From CAXSEF01 sp964236535 (GTDB lineage Bacteria > Pseudomonadota > Alphaproteobacteria > Acetobacterales > Acetobacteraceae), in contig CAXSEF010000009.1 in assembly GCA_964236535.1 (NCBI GenBank), forward strand, positions 1 to 64,000: 64,000 nt of DNA. Reading direction: 5' to 3'. The notes below the pieces were generated by a model. It saw only the letters and a list, made by a program, of their open reading frames with translations, had not been told where the DNA came from and did not search any database. The translations under genes and the position numbers were made by a program. Each line of letters starts with the position of its first letter. The stretch's first letter is position 1. Positions 33,552-43,146 of the stretch are shown piece after piece.

Positions 33552-36497
33552 ATGCCCGGCATCGATGTTCTGGCCAGTGCCGTTACCGGCGCAAATGGTG
33601 CCTTCATCGCGGAGATGTATGCGCGCTGGGCGGGCAACCCGGGTTCGGTGGACGAGAGCTTTGCCGAGCTGTTCGCGGCGATGGATGACGAGACCCGCGC
33701 GGTGCTGGAGGACCACTCCGGGGCGTCCTGGGCGCCGCGCGGGCAAGCGTTTGCCGGCGAGGCGTCCGCGACCGCAGACGCCTCGGTCCAGAGCCGCGAG
33801 GCGCAGGGAGCGACGAACGAGGCACCGGCGGCGGCGATCCGGGCGGCGGCGCTGGACAGTCTGCGGGCGTTGATGCTGATCAGGGCCTTCCGGGTGCGCG
33901 GCCACCTGGAGGCGCGGCTTGACCCGCTGGGGCTGCAGATGCCGAAGTCGCACCCGGAGCTCGATCCGGGCAGCTACGGGTTCGGCGACGCCGACCTGGA
34001 CCGCGCGGTGTTCATCGACAACGTGCTGGGGCGCGAGACGGCAACGGTGCGCGAGATCATCGCTCTGGTGCGCACGGCGTATTGCGGGCCGATCGGCGTT
34101 GAGTTCATGCACATCCAGGACCCCGGGCAGAAGGCCTGGATCCAGCGGCGGATCGAGGGCGCGCCGTGGGCGGACAAGGTCGGCCGCGACGAGCAGGTGG
34201 CGCTGCTGCGCCAGCTGACCGAGGCGGAGGGGTTCGAGGCGTTCTGCCAGAAGAAGTACGTGGGCACGAAGCGGTTCGGGCTGGAGGGCGGCGAGGTCAC
34301 CATCGCCTCGCTGCACACGCTGATCGGCACCGCGGCGGCCGGCGGGGTGACCGAGGTGGTGATCGGCATGCCGCACCGCGGGCGGCTGAACACGCTGGTC
34401 AACGTGCTGCGCAAGCCGTTCGCCGCGGTGTTCAGCGAGTTCGCGGGTGCCAGTTCGAAGCCGGACGACGTGCAGGGATCGGGCGACGTGAAGTATCATC
34501 TGGGCACGTCGACGGACGTCGAGATGGGCGGGCGGACGGTCCACGTGTCGCTGCAGCCGAACCCGTCGCACCTGGAGGCGGTCGACCCGGTGGTGGTGGG
34601 CAAGGTGCGCGCGCGGCAGGACCGCATCGGCGACACCAGGCTGCGCCGCTCGGTGATGGGCATCATGATGCACGGCGATGCGGCATTCGCCGGTCAGGGG
34701 CTGGTGTACGAGACGCTGGCGATGAGTCAGCTGATCGGCTATCGCACCGGGGGAACGATCCACCTGATCGTGAACAATCAGATCGGGTTCACGACGACCC
34801 CGGCGCATGCGTATTCCGGGCTGTATTGCACCGACATTGCGAAGTCGATCCAGTGCCCGATCCTGCACGTGAACGGCGACCAGCCGGAGGCGGTTCTGTA
34901 TGCGTCGCGGCTGGCCGCGCAGTACCGGATGGAATTTGGCGCCGACATCGTGCTCGACATCGTGTGCTATCGTCGGCACGGCCACAACGAGACCGACGAG
35001 CCGGCGTTCACCCAGCCGCTGATGTATCGCGCGATCAAGGCGCGGCCGACGACGCGGACGCTGTATGCGCAGTTGCTGGTCGAGCGGGGAGTGATCGGGG
35101 CGGACGAGGCGCAGGCGGTGTGGGACGGTTTCGCGCGCACGCTGGAGGAGGCGTTCGAGGCCTCGAAGTCATACCGGGCAAACAAGGCGGACTGGCTGGA
35201 GGGCAGCTGGTCGGGGCTGAAGCAGGCGAGCGAGTCGGAAGAGCGGGCCGAGGAGAACACCTCCGTAGCCGTCGAGACGCTGCGGCTGGTGGGGCGGGCC
35301 CTGGCGCATGTGCCCGAGGGATTCGACGTCAATCCGAAGATCGCGCGCCAGCTCGAGGCGAAGCAGGCGATGCTCGATAGCGGCGCCGGGATCGACTGGG
35401 CGACCGGCGAGGCGCTGGCGTTCGGCACGCTGCTGCTGGAGGGGCACCGCGTCCGGCTGAGCGGCGAGGACTGCCAGCGCGGAACGTTCTCGCAGCGGCA
35501 CGCGGTGCTGATCGATCAGACCAACCAGAACGAATACGTGCCGCTGAACAACATCGTCGCCGACCAGGCGCCCGGTGTGGACGGCAGTGCGGCCGGCGGG
35601 ATTACCGGCGGGCCTGAGGAGGGGCAGGCTTGGATCGAGATCTACAACTCGCTGCTGAGCGAGGCGGGGGTGTTGGGGTTCGAGTACGGCTACACGTTGG
35701 CGGACCCGCAGACCCTGGTGCTGTGGGAGGCGCAGTTCGGCGACTTCGCCAACGGCGCACAGGTGATCATCGACCAGTTCCTGGCCTCGGGAGAGACCAA
35801 GTGGCTGCGGATGTCCGCGCTGACGCTGCTGCTGCCGCACGGCCACGAGGGGCAAGGCCCGGAGCATTCCTCGGCGCGACTGGAGCGCTTCCTGCAACTG
35901 TGCGCGGAGCGCAACATGAGCGTGTGCAACATCACGACGCCTGCGAACTACTTTCACGCGCTGCGACGACAGATGAAGCGCAACTTCCGCAAGCCGCTGG
36001 TGCTGATGACCCCGAAAAGCCTGCTGCGGCACAAGGCAGCGGTCTCGACGGTGGGCGAGATGACAGGCGGAACGGCGTTCCGGCAGGTGATCGGCGAGGC
36101 GGAGGCGATCCACGCGCCCGCTGAGGTAAAACGCGTCGTGCTGTGTTCGGGCAAGGTGTACTACGACCTGGTGGCGGAGCGGCGCGAGCGGGGCATCGAA
36201 GACGTGGCGGTGGTGCGCATCGAGCAGCTTTACCCGTTCCCGGTGGTGTCGCTGCCCGCGGTGCTGGGGTCGTACGTGAACGCGGACGTGGTGTGGTGCC
36301 AGGAGGAGCCGGAGAACATGGGGGCGTGGAGCTTCGTGGACCGGCGCATCGAGGCAGTGCTGGGCGGGCTGGGCGGCCGAGCGGCGCGGCCGAGCTACGT
36401 CGGGCGGGCGGCGGCGGCAAGTCCGGCGACGGGGTCGGCGAAGGTGCACGCTGCGCAGCAGGCAAGGCTGGTGCGCGATGCGCTGGGGGTGGAGTAG
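33552..36497 (+). CDS. sucA: 2-Oxoglutarate dehydrogenase E1 component
   Basis: The 981-residue protein starts at ATG 33552. The N-terminal region has YARWAGNPGSVDESFAELF, followed by the RVRGHLEARLDPLG motif. Thiamine-diphosphate-binding features include GMPHRGRLNTLVNVL, GDVKYHLG and the GDQPEAVLYASRLAAQYR/DIVCYRRHGHNETDEP region. The C-terminal transketolase-like domain has QRGTFSQRHAV and LPHGHEGQGPEHSS. It decarboxylates 2-oxoglutarate and passes the succinyl group to SucB. A 276-bp gap with repeat-like sequence separates it from sucB. Confidence 0.95.
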   Translation: MPGIDVLASAVTGANGAFIAEMYARWAGNPGSVDESFAELFAAMDDETRAVLEDHSGASWAPRGQAFAGEASATADASVQSREAQGATNEAPAAAIRAAALDSLRALMLIRAFRVRGHLEARLDPLGLQMPKSHPELDPGSYGFGDADLDRAVFIDNVLGRETATVREIIALVRTAYCGPIGVEFMHIQDPGQKAWIQRRIEGAPWADKVGRDEQVALLRQLTEAEGFEAFCQKKYVGTKRFGLEGGEVTIASLHTLIGTAAAGGVTEVVIGMPHRGRLNTLVNVLRKPFAAVFSEFAGASSKPDDVQGSGDVKYHLGTSTDVEMGGRTVHVSLQPNPSHLEAVDPVVVGKVRARQDRIGDTRLRRSVMGIMMHGDAAFAGQGLVYETLAMSQLIGYRTGGTIHLIVNNQIGFTTTPAHAYSGLYCTDIAKSIQCPILHVNGDQPEAVLYASRLAAQYRMEFGADIVLDIVCYRRHGHNETDEPAFTQPLMYRAIKARPTTRTLYAQLLVERGVIGADEAQAVWDGFARTLEEAFEASKSYRANKADWLEGSWSGLKQASESEERAEENTSVAVETLRLVGRALAHVPEGFDVNPKIARQLEAKQAMLDSGAGIDWATGEALAFGTLLLEGHRVRLSGEDCQRGTFSQRHAVLIDQTNQNEYVPLNNIVADQAPGVDGSAAGGITGGPEEGQAWIEIYNSLLSEAGVLGFEYGYTLADPQTLVLWEAQFGDFANGAQVIIDQFLASGETKWLRMSALTLLLPHGHEGQGPEHSSARLERFLQLCAERNMSVCNITTPANYFHALRRQMKRNFRKPLVLMTPKSLLRHKAAVSTVGEMTGGTAFRQVIGEAEAIHAPAEVKRVVLCSGKVYYDLVAERRERGIEDVAVVRIEQLYPFPVVSLPAVLGSYVNADVVWCQEEPENMGAWSFVDRRIEAVLGGLGGRAARPSYVGRAAAASPATGSAKVHAAQQARLVRDALGVE

Positions 36498-36773
36498 CGC
36501 AAGGGCCGGCAGAGTCAGGGCTCTGCCCACGTGTCGGAAGCGGAGACCCGCTGGGGCCTGAGACCCCGGACCCACAAGGTGGGCGTGTTTCGTGGCAACG
36601 CGTCTTCCAGTGCCGGTGCAGGGGCGCTGCGCTGGCGGCTCCCCGCTTCAAGGCCTGGGCCAAGTCCTGGCCTTTCTCGTGGCGAGCCTGCGGCCTAAGC
36701 TCGCTCTCCGGCGCGCGGCTCCGGCGTGGACATTGAAACCTCCGCGTGGCCGGAGGTGAACCGAGGGCGAAGA
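36498..36773. other. sucA-sucB intergenic region
   Basis: No gene. It holds a degraded member of the gggctctgccc...ggaccc repeat variant near 36520-36580. Confidence 0.4.
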
Positions 36774-38219
36774 ATGGCTGCCGAAATCCTGGTGCCGACG
36801 CTTGGCGAGAGCGTGACCACGGCGACGATCGCGCGCTGGCTGAAGAAGGTGGGCGAGGCGGTGGCTGCCGACGAGCCGCTGGTCGAGCTGGAGACCGACA
36901 AGGTCACGGTCGAGGTGCCTGCACCCGCCGCGGGCACGATGGGCGAACAGGCGGCCGCCGAGGGCGACGAGGTCGAGGTCGGCGCGACGCTCGGGGTGAT
37001 CGAGGATGGCGGCGCCGCCGTGGAGGCCCGGGTCGCGCCGTCCACGCCGGCGTCAGGCGGGTCTCCTGCCAAGCCGAAGATCGAGAGCGATGTGCCGCCG
37101 GCCACGGGGCAGGCAGCGCCAGAGCAGCGGCCGCCGCAGTCTGCGCGGGGCGGAGCGGGTCGGGGGCGCGAGGCAGCCAACCCGGGCAGCGGGGTCAACC
37201 CGCCGCCGCGGCCCGGCGGACCGGTGGCGCGACCGGCGACGCCGCCTTCGGACGTGGCGGCGAACAGCGCCGGGGTGGCGGACCAAGGCGCGGCACGGCT
37301 GGAAGTGGTGGGGCATCCACCGCACAGCACGCCTGGCGGGTTCGCGCCGATGCCGTCGGCGGTGCGGATGATGGCTGAGCGCGAAGTGGACTCGGACCAG
37401 GTCGAGGGTACCGGACGTGGTGGGCGCATCGTCAAGGGTGACGTGATCGACTTCCTGGCGCGGCCGGCGCCCGCGCGTCCCGCGCCAACTGCGGCTCGCG
37501 CGCCGCGCGCGGCGGATGCGCGCGAGGAGCGGGTCAAGATGACCCGCTTGCGCAAGACGATCGCGAACCGGCTGAAGGAGGCGCAAAATACCGCCGCGAT
37601 GCTGACGACGTTCAACGAGGTGGACATGTCGGCGGCGATGGCCCTGCGTTCGGAGTATCGCGAGGCGTTCGAGAAGAAGCACGCGGGCGTGCGCCTTGGC
37701 TTCATGGGATTCTTCGTAAGGGCCTGCGTGGCGGCGCTGCAGGAGTTTCCCGCCGTCAACGCGGAGATCGACGGCGAGGAGATCGTCTACAAGAGGTTCG
37801 TGCACATGGGCATCGCGGTGGGCGGGGCGAACGGGCTCGTGGTGCCGGTCATCCGGGACGTGGACGCCATGAGCCTGGCCGAGGTCGAGGCCGCCGTGGG
37901 GGAGTTCGGCGTGCGGGCGCGCAGCGGGAGCCTCAAGCTCGACGAGCTGGCGGGCGGCACGTTCTCGATCACCAACGGGGGCGTATACGGATCGTTGATG
38001 TCGACACCGATCCTCAATCCGCCGCAATCGGCGATCCTGGGGATGCACAAGATCCAGGAACGGCCGATCGCGGTGAAGGGTCAGGTCGTGATCCGGCCGA
38101 TGATGTACGTGGCGCTCTCGTACGACCACCGGATTGTCGACGGCAAGGAGGCGGTCAGCTTCCTGGTGCGGGTGAAGGAAGGCGTCGAGGACCCGCGGCG
38201 GCTGTTGCTGGGGCTGTAG
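36774..38219 (+). CDS. sucB: 2-Oxoglutarate dehydrogenase E2 (dihydrolipoyl succinyltransferase)
   Basis: The 481-residue E2 starts at ATG 36774. It has one lipoyl domain with the modified lysine in ETDKVTVEVPAP (about residue 43). A long Pro/Ala/Gly-rich linker follows, then a subunit-binding domain (PSAVRMMAEREVDSDQVEGTG). The C-terminal catalytic domain has MTRLRKTIANRLKEAQNTAA and ends SYDHRIVDGKEAV with the active-site His/Asp. The linker is longer than in E. coli SucB, which is common in alphaproteobacteria. It forms the core of the complex with SucA and the Lpd encoded downstream. Confidence 0.94.
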   Translation: MAAEILVPTLGESVTTATIARWLKKVGEAVAADEPLVELETDKVTVEVPAPAAGTMGEQAAAEGDEVEVGATLGVIEDGGAAVEARVAPSTPASGGSPAKPKIESDVPPATGQAAPEQRPPQSARGGAGRGREAANPGSGVNPPPRPGGPVARPATPPSDVAANSAGVADQGAARLEVVGHPPHSTPGGFAPMPSAVRMMAEREVDSDQVEGTGRGGRIVKGDVIDFLARPAPARPAPTAARAPRAADAREERVKMTRLRKTIANRLKEAQNTAAMLTTFNEVDMSAAMALRSEYREAFEKKHAGVRLGFMGFFVRACVAALQEFPAVNAEIDGEEIVYKRFVHMGIAVGGANGLVVPVIRDVDAMSLAEVEAAVGEFGVRARSGSLKLDELAGGTFSITNGGVYGSLMSTPILNPPQSAILGMHKIQERPIAVKGQVVIRPMMYVALSYDHRIVDGKEAVSFLVRVKEGVEDPRRLLLGL

Positions 38220-38818
38220 GGCGGGAGCCCGAGGCAGGCGAAGCGAGGCTGGGCTCCTGCCCGGACCCACCAGGGGTGAGCCGCCACCGGACTGGTACAC
38301 AGTATCCTTCCGTGGACGGCTCCCTCGCCGCAAGGGTGAAGTGAGCTTCGGCGCCGCGGCCAGGTGCGGTCCCGTGTCCGGCCTGTTCGCGCCGTTCATG
38401 ACCGCGCGCCCTGACGCGATCCGCAGCCTGGCTCCCAATCGGTCCGTCGCGCTCGGTGGCGCAGGACTCCGGACGGGCTCTGCCAGGCTCCGGGTTCGAC
38501 CGGTTTGCCATCACGTCGTCACCACCCTCGTGCCCTGTTGGCCGTGACGTTGGCCGACAGGGCTCTCCTGCGTCGTCAGGCCGCGGCTGCTTGCGCGATC
38601 GCCGGTGCGTGATCGCTCCCGCCTCCGGCCAGCAACGCCAAGACGACGCGCGCCGTCTGGCTAGCCTGCACCACGGACGCAAGCCGGGTTGGACGGCGTT
38701 CCAGCACGGTTCGCAGCCAAGCGACGTCTGGCGTGCTTTTGGTCCGCGCATGCCGGATCGCTCCCATATCTTCGGCATCGGGGCATCGCCCGCGCCGTTC
38801 TTTCTGGGGGTAGTCGCC
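38220..38818. other. 600-bp stretch between sucB and lpd, no clear gene
   Basis: Near 38230-38290 there is a degenerate repeat arm (aggctgggctcctgcccggaccc). The rest has open frames on both strands, but none I can recognise. The lpd frame stays open far upstream of its real start, and that extension shows no homology features. Confidence 0.45.
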
Positions 38819-40222
38819 ATGGCGGACTCGTTCGATCTCATCGTGGTTGGCGCTGGACCGGGCGGCTACGTGTGCGCGATCCGAGCGGCGCAGCTCGGGC
38901 TGAAGGTGGCGTGCGTGGAGAAACGGGCAACGCTGGGGGGCACCTGCCTGAACATCGGGTGCATCCCGTCGAAGGCTCTGCTGCATTCGAGCGAGAGCTT
39001 CCACGAGGTGCTGCACGGGTTCAAGGAGCACGGCATCAACGTCGAGGGGGTCAGGCTCGACCTCGCGCAGATGCAGCGGCGCAAGGCGTCTGTGGTCGAG
39101 GCCAATGTGAAGGGCGTCGAGTTCCTGTTCCGCAAGAACAAGGTGACTTGGCTCAAGGGCGAGGCGCTGCTGGTCTCGGCGGGGCAGGCGGGGCTGACCG
39201 TGCGCGTGGCAGGAGAGGAGTACCTGGCGCGCGACGTCGTGGTGGCGACAGGGAGCGAGAGCATCCAGCTGCCGGGCGTCGCGGTGGATGAGAAGCGGAT
39301 TGTCACGTCGACGGGGGCGCTGGAGCTGGACGTGGTGCCGGGGCACCTGGTGGTGATTGGCGGCGGGTATATCGGGCTGGAGCTGGGCAGCGTGTGGCAC
39401 CGGCTCGGGGCCGAGGTGACGGTCGTGGAGTATCTCGACCGGCTGGTGCCGGGGATGGACCGGGAAATGGGCAAGACCTTCGAGCGGGTGCTGGGCAAGC
39501 AGGGGCTCACGCTCCGTCTGTCGACCAAGGTGACCGGGGCAGCGGCGGACAAGTCGGGGGTGACGCTGACGGTGGAGTCGGCGGCGGGAGGTGCGCCGGA
39601 GGAGATCCGGGCGGATGTGGTGCTGGTGGCGATCGGGCGGAAGCCGCTCACGGCAGGGCTGGGGCTGGAGCGCGTGGGGGTGGCACTGGACGCCCGGGGG
39701 TTCATCCGGACCGACGGGCACTACGCGACCAGCGTGCCCGGCGTGCGGGCGATCGGCGACGTGCGGGGCGGGCTGCTGCTGGCGCACAAGGCCGAGGAGG
39801 AGGGCGTGGCATGCGCCGAGCTGCTTGCGGGCCGTGCGGGGCACGTGAACTACGGGGTGATTCCGGGGGTGGTGTATACCTGGCCGGAAGTGGCTTCGGT
39901 CGGGCGGACCGAGGAGCAGCTGAAGGAGGACGGGGTGGATTATGCGGTGGGACGGTTCCCGTTCGCGGCGAACGGACGGGCGCGGGCCATGGGCTCGACC
40001 GAGGGCTTCGTGAAGATCCTGGCGGACAAGCGCACAGACCGCATTCTCGGGGCGCACATCATCGGGCCGGACGCGGGGACGATCATCGCGGAGCTGGCGA
40101 CGGCGATGGAGTTCGAGGCGAGCAGCGAGGATGTGGCGCGCATCTGCCATGCCCATCCGAGCTTGAACGAGGCGGTGAAGGAGGCGGCGCTGGCTGTGGA
40201 CGGGCGGGCGCTGCACATCTGA
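38819..40222 (+). CDS. lpdA: Dihydrolipoyl dehydrogenase (E3)
   Basis: The 467-residue flavoprotein starts at ATG 38819 with the FAD motif DLIVVGAGPGGYVCAIRAAQ. The redox-active disulfide is in GGTCLNIGCIPSKALL. The NAD-binding motif is VVIGGGYIGLELGSV. The C-terminal interface has the catalytic His in CHAHPSLNEAVKEAAL. It reoxidises the lipoyl groups of SucB and may also serve other dehydrogenase complexes. Positioned at the end of the sucA-sucB cluster. Confidence 0.95.
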   Translation: MADSFDLIVVGAGPGGYVCAIRAAQLGLKVACVEKRATLGGTCLNIGCIPSKALLHSSESFHEVLHGFKEHGINVEGVRLDLAQMQRRKASVVEANVKGVEFLFRKNKVTWLKGEALLVSAGQAGLTVRVAGEEYLARDVVVATGSESIQLPGVAVDEKRIVTSTGALELDVVPGHLVVIGGGYIGLELGSVWHRLGAEVTVVEYLDRLVPGMDREMGKTFERVLGKQGLTLRLSTKVTGAAADKSGVTLTVESAAGGAPEEIRADVVLVAIGRKPLTAGLGLERVGVALDARGFIRTDGHYATSVPGVRAIGDVRGGLLLAHKAEEEGVACAELLAGRAGHVNYGVIPGVVYTWPEVASVGRTEEQLKEDGVDYAVGRFPFAANGRARAMGSTEGFVKILADKRTDRILGAHIIGPDAGTIIAELATAMEFEASSEDVARICHAHPSLNEAVKEAALAVDGRALHI

Positions 40223-40414
40223 CGTGCGGACAGGCGGCGCGGCCCGACGCCGGTCGGCGGTTTCCGCCAAGGACAGACGCCAGGAACCCTCCGGATGCCG
40301 CGGCCTTTGGCGGGCCTGCGCGGAGCTGGGCCAAGATTCCGGTTGGTCCCGTTCGCCCATCACGATGGTCGGCTCGCCAGGGCATCGGGTCGCTTCCTGA
40401 AGCCCGTGGTCGCG

Positions 40415-41056
40415 TCACTGGCTGATCCAGACGATTCGGTACATCCAGCTGATTTCGGAGATCTCGAAGGTACGGCCCGGATGCTCGGGATTGAGGCTGC
40501 GCAGTTCGAGGCGACGCGCCGACCGGCGGACGAGCTGCTTCGCCATGACCTCACCCTGCAGGGTGCGCACGACGACGCGGTCGCCGCGACGGATGGGAGC
40601 GGCCGGGGAGACGATGATCACGTCGCCGTCGCGGAACACGGGATCCATCGAGTGGCCGCTGATTTCCAGGGCGTAGGCGTTCGGATCGCCGACTTCCGGG
40701 AAGGCGACCTCGTCCCAGCCGCCGCCCACCGGAAAGCCGCTGTCATCGAAGAAGCCGGCGTCCCCCGCCTGCGCCAGGCCGAGCAGCGGGATCACGCGTA
40801 CCGCGGGCCGGGAGGACGGCAGGACGCGCGCTCCCTTCACCAGGCTGCCGAACTCGAGGATGTCCGTGTGGGTTGCACTGAATACCTTGGCGAGGCTCTC
40901 TGTTCCAGGCCAGCGCGCCTTGCCGTCGGCGGTGCGTCGTTTGGACGGATTGAAGGTGGTGGCGTCAAGTCCGGCGCGGCGCGCGAGGCCGGATGTGGTC
41001 AGGCCATGTTCAGCAGCCAGGGTGTCAAGAGCGCGCCAGATATCGTCATGGTTCAT
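40415..41056 (-). CDS. S24-family phage-type repressor with HTH domain
   Basis: The 213-residue protein has an N-terminal XRE-like helix-turn-helix (about 10-60, with LARRAGLDATTFNPSKR). The C-terminal half is an S24 (LexA/CI-like) peptidase domain. The nucleophile Ser lies in EISGHSMDPVFRDGD and the Lys in EVMAKQLVRR. Such proteins often self-cleave after DNA damage. The conserved WP..SLAKV stretch places it with chromosomal 'helix-turn-helix transcriptional regulator' S24 proteins rather than with LexA itself. The upstream region (41057-41440) is AT-richer and carries a candidate SOS box. Confidence 0.88.
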   Translation of the reverse strand: MNHDDIWRALDTLAAEHGLTTSGLARRAGLDATTFNPSKRRTADGKARWPGTESLAKVFSATHTDILEFGSLVKGARVLPSSRPAVRVIPLLGLAQAGDAGFFDDSGFPVGGGWDEVAFPEVGDPNAYALEISGHSMDPVFRDGDVIIVSPAAPIRRGDRVVVRTLQGEVMAKQLVRRSARRLELRSLNPEHPGRTFEISEISWMYRIVWISQ

Positions 41057-41255
41057 GGGGCAACGCGCTTACCGTATCTTTGAATTCCAACCATTTCTCG
41101 GCTTCAGAGCCTTTTCTGAGAAATTGACGCCACAACTTCCGAGCGACGCCGAGAATGGTCCAGGCGCGGATGATAAGATGATTGTCTTGGCGGCAGGCCG
41201 CAACAGGAATGCTTTCGTTGCAATCTCGGGTTGCGGAAACGATCGCAATGTGTTT

Positions 41256-41270
41256 GTTCACGATGTGTTC
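41256..41270 (+). promoter_or_regulatory. Candidate SOS (LexA) box GTTC-N7-GTTC
   Basis: gttc-acgatgt-gttc matches the direct-repeat LexA box known for alphaproteobacteria. It lies 170-184 bp upstream of the small gene at 41440 and about 200 bp upstream of the S24 repressor start on the other strand. The match is exact in the conserved bases, but an 8-base match can arise by chance. Confidence 0.5.
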
Positions 41271-41439
41271 TAAAACATGTCGAGGACGAGCCCTGCACGT
41301 CGGCAAATCAGCAGCCGATTAAGGATTCCAGTCCTTGATAAAATGCGACCGTAGGTATAAAAGCTTGAGACGATACAATCTGGAGTTGTGCAAACGGCGA
41401 GGCGGCCGGTTGCTCCCTCAAGCGACAGTAGGCAGTGGG

Positions 41440-41676
41440 ATGCGAATGATCTTCTCTCTCCATAGGTTTTCGGTCGTGGCCTACGCGAACGGCTTTACGC
41501 TGTGGCACTACAATGCAGACGAAAGCGACAGAAGGGTCCTGGACGAAGATGCTTTCGATTCCGCACGGGATCTGCTTTCATGCGGCGACGTGATCATCGT
41601 CTCCGGCATGGTGGAGGCATGCGTTCTGTTCGTTTCGACCAAGACCAAGATCGTTAAGACGCTGTATCGATCCTAG
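41440..41676 (+). CDS. Small protein of unknown function
   Basis: The 78-residue product begins MRMIFSLHRFSVVAYANGFT and carries LWHYNADE, then a LLSCGDVIIVSGMVEACVLF stretch with a hydrophobic centre. I recall similar short alphaproteobacterial proteins, but cannot assign a function. The base composition is lower in GC than the neighbours. ATG 41440 or ATG 41446 could be the start, and neither has a strong ribosome-binding site. A candidate SOS box lies upstream. Confidence 0.55.
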   Translation: MRMIFSLHRFSVVAYANGFTLWHYNADESDRRVLDEDAFDSARDLLSCGDVIIVSGMVEACVLFVSTKTKIVKTLYRS

Positions 41677-41789
41677 GAACATCTGGAGTGCTCCGGCTGC
41701 GGATCGATCGCTGCGGACCGGCATAGCCGGCGGCTCCAGCCGGACCGGCGATGGCGTCCGATCCGCAGGGTTGGCCGGGCAGCCGCGAC

Positions 41790-42839
41790 TCAGGCGTCCA
41801 CGCCGCAGGCATCGGCCAGTTTGGCGAATCCGTCGCACCTGAGTGCCTGGACGAGTTCAGCGCAGAGTCGCGGCAGCAGCGCCGGGCCGGAATACGCGAA
41901 GGCCGTGTAGAGCTGGACCAGATCGGCGCCAGCGCGGACGCGGTTCAGGACGTCGCGACCGGACGAAATTCCCCCGCAGCCGATCAGGGTGATTTGCCCG
42001 TTCGTCAGTTGGCGAACCTGGCGCAGCATCTCCGTGGCGCGGGCCTTGAGGGGCGGCCCCGACAATCCGCCTTGCTCCGCAGCGTAGCGGCTCTGCAGGC
42101 CCGCGGGGCGGTCCAGGGTGGTGTTGGAGACGATCAAGCCGTCGGCGGCGTTGCCCAGCGCGGCGGCAACCGAACCCCTGAGACCGTCCTCGGACAGGTC
42201 GGGCGAGAGTTTTACAAGCAGCTTCGGCCTGATCGGACAGGCCGCGTTGACGGCGGCGAGAATGCGCGAGAGCGAGTCCTCGGCCTGCAGGTCGCGCAGC
42301 CCGGGGGTGTTCGGGGAGGAGACGTTGATCACGACGTAGTCGGCGTGAGGAGCCACCCGCGCCACGATGTCCGGGTAGTCGCGCTGTGGGTCGGAGCCGG
42401 TCTTGTTCAGGCCCACGTTGATGCCGAGCGGGACCAGTCGTCCGGCACGATCGGGAAGCTTTGCAAGCAGCGCTGCGACGCCACGGTTGTTGAAGCCGAA
42501 CCGGTTGATGACGGCATCGTCGCGCTCCAGGCGGAACAGGCGGGGCTTCGGGTTGCCTGGCTGCGCGTTCAGCGTGACGGTGCCGACTTCGAGGAAGCCG
42601 AAACCCAGCCTGGCGAGCGGTGTCGTGGCCAGTGCGTTCTTGTCGAAGCCCGCAGCGAGGCCGATCGGGTTGCCGAAACGGCATCCGAGCGCGTGCACTT
42701 CCAGGCGGGGATCGTCCGGGGCGCGCGATCCGCCGGCGAGCCCTGCGCGCAGGGCCAGCAGCGCCGCGTCATGGGCGCGCTCCGGCTCCAGCATCCGCAT
42801 GATTGGCATGGCGGCCCGGGCGAGAAGGACGTAAGTCAT
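41790..42839 (-). CDS. pyrD: Dihydroorotate dehydrogenase (quinone), class 2
   Basis: The 349-residue flavoenzyme starts at ATG 42839 with an N-terminal amphipathic segment (MTYVLLARAAMPIMRMLEP) that attaches class 2 enzymes to the membrane. Family motifs include AAGFDKNA, NRFGFNN, and NVSSPNTPGLRDLQ with the catalytic Ser that marks class 2. KLSPDLSEDG and the FMN-binding GCGGISSG are also present. It oxidises dihydroorotate to orotate in pyrimidine synthesis, using quinone. Confidence 0.94.
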   Translation of the reverse strand: MTYVLLARAAMPIMRMLEPERAHDAALLALRAGLAGGSRAPDDPRLEVHALGCRFGNPIGLAAGFDKNALATTPLARLGFGFLEVGTVTLNAQPGNPKPRLFRLERDDAVINRFGFNNRGVAALLAKLPDRAGRLVPLGINVGLNKTGSDPQRDYPDIVARVAPHADYVVINVSSPNTPGLRDLQAEDSLSRILAAVNAACPIRPKLLVKLSPDLSEDGLRGSVAAALGNAADGLIVSNTTLDRPAGLQSRYAAEQGGLSGPPLKARATEMLRQVRQLTNGQITLIGCGGISSGRDVLNRVRAGADLVQLYTAFAYSGPALLPRLCAELVQALRCDGFAKLADACGVDA

Positions 42840-42913
42840 GGCGGCGTTGGTGCCCCAGAAGGCCGGGCTTGAGAAGCGGCTTTGCGCGCTGGGCTGTGAG
42901 GAGTGCTGCGCCG

Positions 42914-43129
42914 ATGTGGAACCAGCCATATCTCGAGACCTGCTGCCGTTCGGCGCTGCACCGGCTCTACCTGTGCGATGCCGTGGGCCGGCCGGCGGGA
43001 CTGAAGGACGGCAAGTGCCTGGAGCGACTCGCGGAGATGGGGCTGGCGCGGCGCCGCGAGGATGGGCTGTTCGTGGTGACAGACCGGGGCGAGGCGCGGC
43101 ATGCGACGGAGATCATGAAGGTCGCCTGA
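42914..43129 (+). CDS. Small unknown protein, winged-helix-like pattern
   Basis: The 71-residue product starts at ATG 42914 (MWNQPYLETCCRSALHRLYL). The segment LKDGKCLERLAEMGLARRRE followed by DGLFVVTDRGEARHATEI resembles the end of a winged-helix domain (recognition helix plus wing, 'TDRGxxRH'). It overlaps no other gene and starts divergently about 75 bp from pyrD. Function unknown. Confidence 0.6.
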   Translation: MWNQPYLETCCRSALHRLYLCDAVGRPAGLKDGKCLERLAEMGLARRREDGLFVVTDRGEARHATEIMKVA

Positions 43130-43146
43130 TTGCCTGGTTCAGAACC

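Noticed and set aside
33102..34985. Upstream continuation of the MFS exporter frame on the minus strand, antisense to sucA
   Set aside because: High-GC sequence lacks stops on many frames; this part has no MFS features and lies over a highly conserved sucA sequence on the other strand.
41046..41306. Minus-strand 86-codon open frame overlapping the S24 repressor start
   Set aside because: No motif, overlaps the repressor 5' end and the candidate SOS box region.
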